Positions 1 to 5,175 of a stretch of 5,175 nucleotides of DNA are shown here, piece by piece (position 1 is the first letter of the stretch; each line of letters opens with the position of its first letter). The stretch is from Berkiella sp964594635 (GTDB taxonomy: Bacteria > Pseudomonadota > Gammaproteobacteria > Berkiellales > Berkiellaceae), in assembly GCA_964594635.1 (NCBI GenBank), contig CAZQMV010000028.1, positions 1-5,175 on the forward strand, read 5' to 3'. A model generated the notes under the pieces. The model saw nothing but the letters and a program-made list of their open reading frames with translations, did no database searches and was not told where the DNA came from. A program made the translations under genes and the position numbers.

Positions 1-980
1 TTTATTTTTGGGCTCCTTATAAAACACAGGTAAAAGCACAAGGAAACATGTGGCTTCCTGAGCAATTTATTAAAGATGATATTCTAGGATACGCTCCTCC
101 TAAAATGGCAACGAATGTGGTGGGGAAGAAATATTATAATAACCAGCTATTCTACGATACCACATACTCAACAGATGAGCATGGCCAAAGAACAACTTTT
201 CCACGAAGCCAACAGGCGCAACAAGCGGTACTCTTTTTTGGATGTTCATTAACCTTTGGCGATGGCCTTAATGATACGCAAACGCTACCTTTTCAAGTAG
301 GGCAGTTAGAAGCAGGTCGATACAACACTTATAACTTTGGATATTCAGGTTATGGCCCTCATCAAATGCTGTCGGCTATTGAACATGGTTTGGTTGATAA
401 AATTGTCAAAGAAAAACCAAAATATGCTATCTATACCGCCATTCCAGGCCATATCTTAAGAAGTGCTGGGTTGCAGTCTTGGATAGTGACAACACACGAT
501 CCTTATTATGAAATGCTAGGAACCAACGAAATTGTTTATCAAGGACATTTTGATGATAATATTCAGAGTACAGATAGATTTAAAATGAGGGTGCGGGCGC
601 ATTTAAGTAATTCTCAAATTCTTAGAAATACTTATTTGCCATTTAAATTTAATCAAAAGCGCTTACAGAACGACCAAGATTTGTACCATTATATTCAAAT
701 TGTTATCAAAGCAAGAGATCTTTTCGAGCAACATTATCCCGACTCTGAATTTCATGTCATTCTTTGGAACTTACATGATTCAATGAATACAGAAAAAGAG
801 TGCAATTTGCTATTAAAAGAATTCAGGAAGCATCAAGTCAGAGTCCATATGATAGGTGATATTTTACCAGGGTATTATCAAAACAACCCTCATTACCAAT
901 TGGTACTCGATAGCCATCCAACAGCTTATGCTAATCAATTGATTGCTCAGTACATTGCAAAGGATATTTTGCATGGATAA
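1..980 (+). CDS. SGNH/GDSL-like hydrolase-fold protein, 5' end cut by window
   Basis: This is probably a periplasmic or membrane-attached SGNH-fold esterase or acyltransferase acting on a glycan; its substrate is unknown. The frame is open from base 3 with no stop, so the gene most likely begins upstream. The first ATG is at 48, with an AAGGA only 3 bases before it, too close for a good ribosome site. The stretch just after it (DDILGYAPPK) resembles the linker that follows the N-terminal membrane segment in such proteins. Counting from Met48 (310 residues), block I is FFGCSLTFGDG at 63-73, with GCS instead of GDS and Ser67 as the expected nucleophile. The block II-like NFGYSGYG is at 96-103, and the C-terminal D-x-H is Asp288-Ser-His290-Pro. 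No membrane segment is visible in this part. The stop overlaps the next gene. The fold is fairly sure; enzymatic activity and exact role are inferred. Confidence 0.75.
   Translation, partial: YFWAPYKTQVKAQGNMWLPEQFIKDDILGYAPPKMATNVVGKKYYNNQLFYDTTYSTDEHGQRTTFPRSQQAQQAVLFFGCSLTFGDGLNDTQTLPFQVGQLEAGRYNTYNFGYSGYGPHQMLSAIEHGLVDKIVKEKPKYAIYTAIPGHILRSAGLQSWIVTTHDPYYEMLGTNEIVYQGHFDDNIQSTDRFKMRVRAHLSNSQILRNTYLPFKFNQKRLQNDQDLYHYIQIVIKARDLFEQHYPDSEFHVILWNLHDSMNTEKECNLLLKEFRKHQVRVHMIGDILPGYYQNNPHYQLVLDSHPTAYANQLIAQYIAKDILHG
959..964 (+). promoter_or_regulatory. Ribosome binding site deciding the start of the GT-C-like gene
   Basis: AAAGGA lies 8 bases before the ATG at 973, inside the last codons of the upstream SGNH gene. 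It supports ATG 973 over the longer in-frame reading that starts at TTG 943, and suggests translational coupling between the two genes, because the upstream stop codon (978-980) falls just after the new start. Confidence 0.7.
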
Positions 981-2616
981 GGGATCTAAGCAGATCAGTT
1001 TTGTGTTGTTTATTTTATTTATTTTGTTATTTAGTCCTTACCATGCCTTAATGAAAGATAAATTATTTGCTGACGATGCCTCTTATCTTGCTCATGGTTT
1101 TACGCTCGGCTTAGATCATAATTTAGCGTATGAGCAAAATGTTGCTGAATGGAAAACTGCTAATGAAAAAGCAGCTGCACATCCGGTCGGACCAGGGCTA
1201 TTAGCGGCTCCTTTTATTGCAGCATTTTCTATTATTGATAAAGTAATGCACCATCCGGTTATCGAAGAGCATATCCAGTTTCAATACTCATGGTCTTATT
1301 TTGGATTTGTGTTTTCTTCGGTGTTCTTTTTCATCGCTGGGTTGTTTCTCTATTTAAAAGCAATTAGATGTTTGTCACTTAACATGTCTGCCCCTCATTT
1401 CATATATATAGCATGTAGTTTTGGTATTCTATTTTATGTTTTGTTTCGACCAGTGATGGGGCATTCATTTGAGTTTTTTACGATTGCCTTATGTTTTTGG
1501 GCAAGTTGCAATCTCTATTGCGTTATGTCACAGCAGAATAAACTATCCATCGGTTACTTATTTATTGCAGCGCTGGGAATTGTATTAACGATGCAGATAA
1601 GACCTGCAGATATTAATATTATTGTGTTACCCGCAATTGTGCTGAGTTTCCTATTTATGATGCGAGAAACGCCAATATCTGCTGTTGAACGTAAAAACTG
1701 CCTGCTGTTGTTGCCACTTTTATTGCTCAGTATGGTTATTTGCTTTCTCCCATTTGCACTGATTAATCATCAGCTTTACGACATGATTTATCCAACGTCC
1801 AGTGCGATGTATGGAGAGACAACCAATCCTGTTCCTACCATCACGAATATATCCGATTTTATCAAGACATTAAGCACTTTAATTTATCGATTGCCCCATA
1901 TTTTGACCATCTGTTTTTCATCTGAGTTTGGCTTATTTTTCACCTCGGCTATCTTGTTATTTGGCAGCGGGTTTCTTATTTACTTTGCTTTGTTGAACCT
2001 GCGCAAAAAAGGATGGTTGGCTTTTTTTGTGCTTATCATGATAGGTGGCTACATTGCCTTGCCTGTGACGATTACCTTGTTTTGGCAATCGGTGGGAGAT
2101 GCTTATGGATATCGTTTCTTGTTTTGCCTCTTTCCGCTGGCTTTATTGGGTTATGGTTTTTGGAACAATCAGTTAAAGGAACATTTTGTTAAAGCCAAGT
2201 TGTTGCAAGGTATTATTTTAGTGCTATGTGGTTATGGCTTATTAGGGAATGCCTTATTTGGGCTTAATGATGATTTAATGTATAAGCCTGGTATAACCAA
2301 TTCTTTTGGTAGGGAAGGCGGTGCAGCAGTGGGCTATAACGTGGCTGTATTAAAATCAATACCCAAAGCCACCACCTGGGTGAATCTGACTGCCACGCGT
2401 ACTCCAGGATTTTTTGCAATAGGCTTATTAGATTTATTGGCACTTGAACCCCAGAAACTCAATCTCCCGAAGTCCTTAGCTGAAAAATTGGATAAATTTT
2501 ACTGTTGCTATCAACGCCCACCCTTGCAAGTCTATTTGCAAGCTGTACTAGTGGGTTTACTGTTTTTGGGTGGAAGCCTGTTCTTAATCATTAAATTTAA
2601 TAATAAGGCATCTTAA
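973..2616 (+). CDS. Multi-pass membrane protein, probable GT-C (PMT/ArnT-like) glycosyltransferase
   Basis: This 547-residue inner-membrane protein has roughly 12 hydrophobic segments, near residues 8-25, 106-130, 142-160, 166-184, 190-209, 214-230, 243-264, 318-341, 347-370, 383-398, 410-430 and 521-541. GT-C enzymes move a sugar from a polyprenyl-phosphate donor to an acceptor on the outer face of the membrane and carry an acidic pair in the first large external loop. Here that loop (26-105) holds Asp34-Asp35 and then His70-Pro71-x-Gly73, a typical spacing. Arg210-Pro-Ala-Asp213, SSEFGLFF at 316-323 and YGYRF at 378-382 also recall this superfamily. ATG 973 is preferred to TTG 943 because of the AAAGGA 8 bases upstream. 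The gene overlaps the SGNH gene before it by 8 bases and ends 4 bases before the MBOAT gene, so a shared glycan-modification job is likely. Alternatives are an O-antigen polymerase/ligase-like protein or an uncharacterised membrane protein. Donor and acceptor are unknown. Confidence 0.7.
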   Translation: MDKGSKQISFVLFILFILLFSPYHALMKDKLFADDASYLAHGFTLGLDHNLAYEQNVAEWKTANEKAAAHPVGPGLLAAPFIAAFSIIDKVMHHPVIEEHIQFQYSWSYFGFVFSSVFFFIAGLFLYLKAIRCLSLNMSAPHFIYIACSFGILFYVLFRPVMGHSFEFFTIALCFWASCNLYCVMSQQNKLSIGYLFIAALGIVLTMQIRPADINIIVLPAIVLSFLFMMRETPISAVERKNCLLLLPLLLLSMVICFLPFALINHQLYDMIYPTSSAMYGETTNPVPTITNISDFIKTLSTLIYRLPHILTICFSSEFGLFFTSAILLFGSGFLIYFALLNLRKKGWLAFFVLIMIGGYIALPVTITLFWQSVGDAYGYRFLFCLFPLALLGYGFWNNQLKEHFVKAKLLQGIILVLCGYGLLGNALFGLNDDLMYKPGITNSFGREGGAAVGYNVAVLKSIPKATTWVNLTATRTPGFFAIGLLDLLALEPQKLNLPKSLAEKLDKFYCCYQRPPLQVYLQAVLVGLLFLGGSLFLIIKFNNKAS

Positions 2617-2620
2617 TTGT

Positions 2621-4162
2621 ATGCTGTTTGATTCTTATATTTTTATTTTTGCTTTTTTACCGATCTGTTTATTGTTTTATGCTTTGCTGACTAAATATAA
2701 GCAATATGGCTATGCTTTATCATGGTTAGTGGCAGCTTCTTTATTCTTTTATGGCTGGTGGAATCCGCCTTATCTTTGTTTACTGCTTTTATCAATCAGT
2801 GTTAACTTTATTTTAGGTCAGGTATTAAGAACGCGGGCCGCACAAGCTAAAGTCAATACGATCCCATTATTTATAGGGGTAACGTTAAATTTACTCTTTA
2901 TTGGCTATTTTAAGTACGCTTATTTTTTCGTTGCCAATCTTAATCAATTCGTTCAGCATCCAATACCATTTGATCCTATTATTTTACCATTGGGTATTTC
3001 CTTTTTTACCTTTCAAAAAATTGCTTTCTTAGTCGATGCAAGTCGTGGCGAGATCAAGGAATTTCGTTTTTTAGATTACTGTTTATTTGTGACCTTTTTT
3101 CCACAATTAATTGCGGGCCCCATCGTTCAGCATAAGCAAATCATTCCTCAATTTGCAGAGCAAGAAAAATTAAAAGTATCCAGTGATAATCTGAGTATTG
3201 GCTTAACTATTTTTATTATTGGACTTTTTAAAAAGATTGCTTTAGCCGATTCAATTGCAGTATATGCCAATGCGGCATTTAATGGTGCTGCAGCGGAGGT
3301 TGTGTTGTCATTTTGGGAAGCTTGGCTTGGAGCGGTTGCCTATGCGTTGCAGCTCTACTTTGATTTTTCTGGTTATTCAGACATGGCCATTGGTTTAGCT
3401 TTTATGTTTGGGATCAAATTGCCCCTCAATTTTTTCTCACCGTATAAAGCAACCAGTATTATTGATTTTTGGCATCGATGGCATATGACGCTCTCTGTTT
3501 TCTTGCGAGACTATCTTTATATTCCATTAGGGGGCAATCGCAAGGGTTCCTTTAGACGGTATCTTAATTTGCTGATTACCATGTTACTTGGTGGTTTATG
3601 GCATGGGGCAAATTGGACGTTTGTATTATGGGGTATGATGCATGGCGCTTATTTGACCATTAACCATTTGTGGCGATCGCTCTTTGGTAAATGGCAATTT
3701 AATCCAAGACTGGGGCATGCTTTAACGTTTTTTGCCGTGGTTGTGGCGTGGGTTCCTTTTCGTGCTGATAACCTTCAAGTCGCAAAAACAATGCTCAATA
3801 GTATGTTTTCATTGCAATCCATTTCACTTCCGAAGAGTATTTTAAATAAATTCACTATCTTAAAAGAATACGCCGAATTACTTGGATTCCAAGGTGAAGG
3901 GATGTTTTTTAATGGTTTAGCAAATTGGCATTATGGTTTGTTATGGATTGCAGGTTTACTTGTTTGTGCATTCATCATGCCTAATACCGTTCAAATGATG
4001 AGTAAACACTTCATTCCTGCTGGGGCAGTGCTAGAGAAGAGTAGTCTATTTCAGTTTCATTGGCAGCCAGTAAAACGTTGGTCCGTACTATTAGCGATGT
4101 TAGCATTGATCTCAATTATGCTTATTTCAGAAGAAAGTGAATTTTTATATTTTCAGTTTTAA
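2621..4162 (+). CDS. MBOAT-family membrane O-acyltransferase (AlgI/PatA/DltB type)
   Basis: This complete 513-residue inner-membrane protein is close to the usual AlgI length (about 520). The family carries an acyl group, normally acetyl, across the membrane to a periplasmic SGNH partner that acylates a polysaccharide. Family blocks in order: N-terminal membrane helices with FFYGWWNP (42-49); LGISFFTFQKIAFLVD (124-139); TFFPQLIAGPI (158-168); QLYFDFSGYSDMAIGLA (244-260); IDFWHRWHMTLSVFLRDYLY (281-300) followed by IPLGGNRKG; LLGGLWHGANWTFVLWG (322-338). His328 in the WHGAN block is the expected catalytic histidine; His285 and His288 match the other conserved pair. About 12 hydrophobic segments are seen. 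The C-terminus FLYFQF matches the usual ending of AlgI-like proteins, which argues for an intact gene. ATG 2621 follows the previous stop by 4 bases; the only ribosome-site candidate (AAGG, 2605-2608) is 12 bases away, so coupled translation is plausible. Family assignment is firm; substrate is unknown, so no alg or pat symbol is given. Confidence 0.96.
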   Translation: MLFDSYIFIFAFLPICLLFYALLTKYKQYGYALSWLVAASLFFYGWWNPPYLCLLLLSISVNFILGQVLRTRAAQAKVNTIPLFIGVTLNLLFIGYFKYAYFFVANLNQFVQHPIPFDPIILPLGISFFTFQKIAFLVDASRGEIKEFRFLDYCLFVTFFPQLIAGPIVQHKQIIPQFAEQEKLKVSSDNLSIGLTIFIIGLFKKIALADSIAVYANAAFNGAAAEVVLSFWEAWLGAVAYALQLYFDFSGYSDMAIGLAFMFGIKLPLNFFSPYKATSIIDFWHRWHMTLSVFLRDYLYIPLGGNRKGSFRRYLNLLITMLLGGLWHGANWTFVLWGMMHGAYLTINHLWRSLFGKWQFNPRLGHALTFFAVVVAWVPFRADNLQVAKTMLNSMFSLQSISLPKSILNKFTILKEYAELLGFQGEGMFFNGLANWHYGLLWIAGLLVCAFIMPNTVQMMSKHFIPAGAVLEKSSLFQFHWQPVKRWSVLLAMLALISIMLISEESEFLYFQF

Positions 4163-4183
4163 CAAATGTAAGTGAATGTATGC
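4163..4183 (+). other. Short intergenic gap with three decoy ATGs
   Basis: This 21-base gap is the longest in the window. ATGs at 4166, 4176 and 4180 precede the chosen start of the next gene at 4184, and all are out of frame with it. They are stopped after one, eight and three codons respectively. No hairpin with a T run is seen, so there is no terminator and the MBOAT and downstream SGNH genes are probably cotranscribed. AAGTGA at 4170-4175 is the only weak ribosome-site candidate, 8 bases before ATG 4184. Confidence 0.55.
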
Positions 4184-5175
4184 ATGTATAGCAATTATCT
4201 AAAAACATTTTTTATATTTGTTCTTGTTCTAGCATTGCCCATTTGTGGTAATTGGATTTTTCTCTATAACAGTGGTGAGTTGCTGACTGTTGAAGAAATT
4301 GCAGATAAGCAATTAGCCACCAATCAACATTGTATTGTTGGTTTGTCCACGAGGAATCAAGGTTATTATTATAAAAGAGCGATGTACCAGAAAATTAAAC
4401 CGCCAATGTTAATTTTGGGTTCGTCTCGTGTGATGCAATTTAAACAAGACTTCTTCAATGCAAAGATTTTTAACGCCGGTGGCGCAATGAGCTCAATTAA
4501 TGAGGGTTTTAGCTTTGTTAAAGATGCATTTCAAGAAAATGTTCCACAAGTGATGATTCTGGGAATAGATTATTGGTGGTTCAATGAGCAAGCATTGCCT
4601 CCTTTACATGAAATAAAGCCTCCACCTGAATTAAGTCATCAAATTTCTTTGCGCTCATATTTATTGCCCTATAAATGGTTGTGGGAGCGCAAACTTACCT
4701 TAAATGAATATGCTAGGAAAATTAACCCATTCAATTTTTTGAATACTTCTGATGATAAAGGCATTGGGGTGGATGGGATTATTAATCGTAATGGTTTTGC
4801 TGTAGATGGATCTTATCTTTATACGAAAACTCTTTCTGGGAAGGAAAGGGATTACGACGAATTTTTTGCAGTATCCTTTAATAGTATTCGAACGAATGGA
4901 GCGAGGTTTGAATATGGTGAACGAGTAAATGATGTACATTTACAAAATTTTATAAATATGGTTAAGTATATTCAAGCTCATAATGTCAAACTCATTTTGT
5001 TTATCCCGCCATTAGCTCCTTCTGTTGTAAAAGAGATGGAGAATTATCAAGAGCATTATGTGTATATAGATCAATTGCGTCGCAAGTTAGCTTTGGCAGG
5101 CCTCACCGTTTATGATTTTCATCAGCCTGGTTCAATTAAGACGAATGATTGCGAGTTTGTTGATGGAATTCATGG
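4184..5175 (+). CDS. Membrane-anchored SGNH-like acyltransferase/esterase partner, 3' end cut by window
   Basis: The reading frame is open from ATG 4184 to the window end (330 full codons) and continues beyond it. Residues 6-28 are a hydrophobic segment after a short start containing Lys7. This fits a signal anchor that places the rest in the periplasm; no lipobox is evident. The SGNH-like features are LILGSSRVMQF at 76-86 (GSS in place of GDS, Ser81 as expected nucleophile), FNAGGA at 96-101 as the glycine block, MILGIDYWWF at 124-133, a strand at KLILFIPP (269-276), and Asp327-Gly-Ile-His330 at the very end as the catalytic Asp/His pair. It follows the MBOAT gene by 21 bases, the position where AlgJ, PatB or DltD-type partners are often encoded, so it probably receives the acyl group and transfers it to a glycan. 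GTG 4172 is an alternative start that adds four residues, just after an in-frame stop. DltD-like or esterase roles are possible. Confidence 0.8.
   Translation, partial: MYSNYLKTFFIFVLVLALPICGNWIFLYNSGELLTVEEIADKQLATNQHCIVGLSTRNQGYYYKRAMYQKIKPPMLILGSSRVMQFKQDFFNAKIFNAGGAMSSINEGFSFVKDAFQENVPQVMILGIDYWWFNEQALPPLHEIKPPPELSHQISLRSYLLPYKWLWERKLTLNEYARKINPFNFLNTSDDKGIGVDGIINRNGFAVDGSYLYTKTLSGKERDYDEFFAVSFNSIRTNGARFEYGERVNDVHLQNFINMVKYIQAHNVKLILFIPPLAPSVVKEMENYQEHYVYIDQLRRKLALAGLTVYDFHQPGSIKTNDCEFVDGIH

Noticed and set aside
943..972. TTG 943 as the start of the GT-C-like gene
   Set aside because: It would lie deeper inside the SGNH gene, with no ribosome site seen before it, whereas ATG 973 has AAAGGA at 8-base spacing.
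2001..2032. Intrinsic terminator
   Set aside because: The hairpin is inside a coding region, its stem is mostly A-T, and no T run follows it.
4184..4260. Lipoprotein signal with Cys21 in the second SGNH protein
   Set aside because: The residues before the Cys (LPIC) do not match the L-[AS]-[GA]-C lipobox, and the hydrophobic stretch continues past it, so an uncleaved anchor is more likely.
4700..4939. 79-residue open frame on the - strand
   Set aside because: It lies wholly antisense to the second SGNH gene, whose frame is open throughout and carries family motifs. Its own translation has no recognisable domain and looks like a shadow.
1..5175. CRISPR array, tRNA/rRNA gene, insertion sequence or prophage elements
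   Set aside because: No regularly spaced repeats, cloverleaf-like segment, terminal inverted repeats or transposase/integrase motifs were seen; nearly the whole window is coding.

Overview
The window is an AT-rich stretch of bacterial DNA carrying four densely packed genes, all on the + strand. The outer two are cut by the window edges. Membrane protein architecture, AAGGA-type ribosome binding sites and codon use fit a low-GC Gram-negative, probably a gammaproteobacterium of the Legionella/Coxiella kind. That placement is an impression from protein style and base composition, not from a marker gene.

Layout: (1) 1-980, the 3' part of an SGNH/GDSL-like hydrolase or acyl-esterase-fold protein, open at the left edge. 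(2) 973-2616, a multi-pass membrane protein with the layout of a GT-C (PMT/ArnT-like) glycosyltransferase, overlapping gene 1 by 8 bases. (3) 2621-4162, a complete MBOAT-family O-acyltransferase of the AlgI/PatA/DltB type, 4 bases after gene 2. (4) 4184 to beyond the right edge, a membrane-anchored SGNH-like protein with GSS near the N-terminus and a DGIH motif at the window end. No intergenic gap exceeds 21 bases and no terminator is visible, so the set looks like one transcription unit whose promoter lies upstream.

How they may work together (inference): MBOAT proteins of this type pass an acyl group, usually acetyl, across the inner membrane. A periplasmic SGNH-fold partner then attaches it to a polysaccharide, as in alginate (AlgI with AlgJ/AlgX) or peptidoglycan (PatA/PatB) O-acetylation. 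Here the MBOAT gene has an SGNH gene directly downstream and a second, different one two genes upstream, with a GT-C-like membrane protein between. This suggests a module that decorates an envelope or exported glycan with sugar and acyl groups. The glycan and the acyl donor cannot be read from the sequence. The general MBOAT/SGNH theme is known; this particular four-gene arrangement is the part worth following up.
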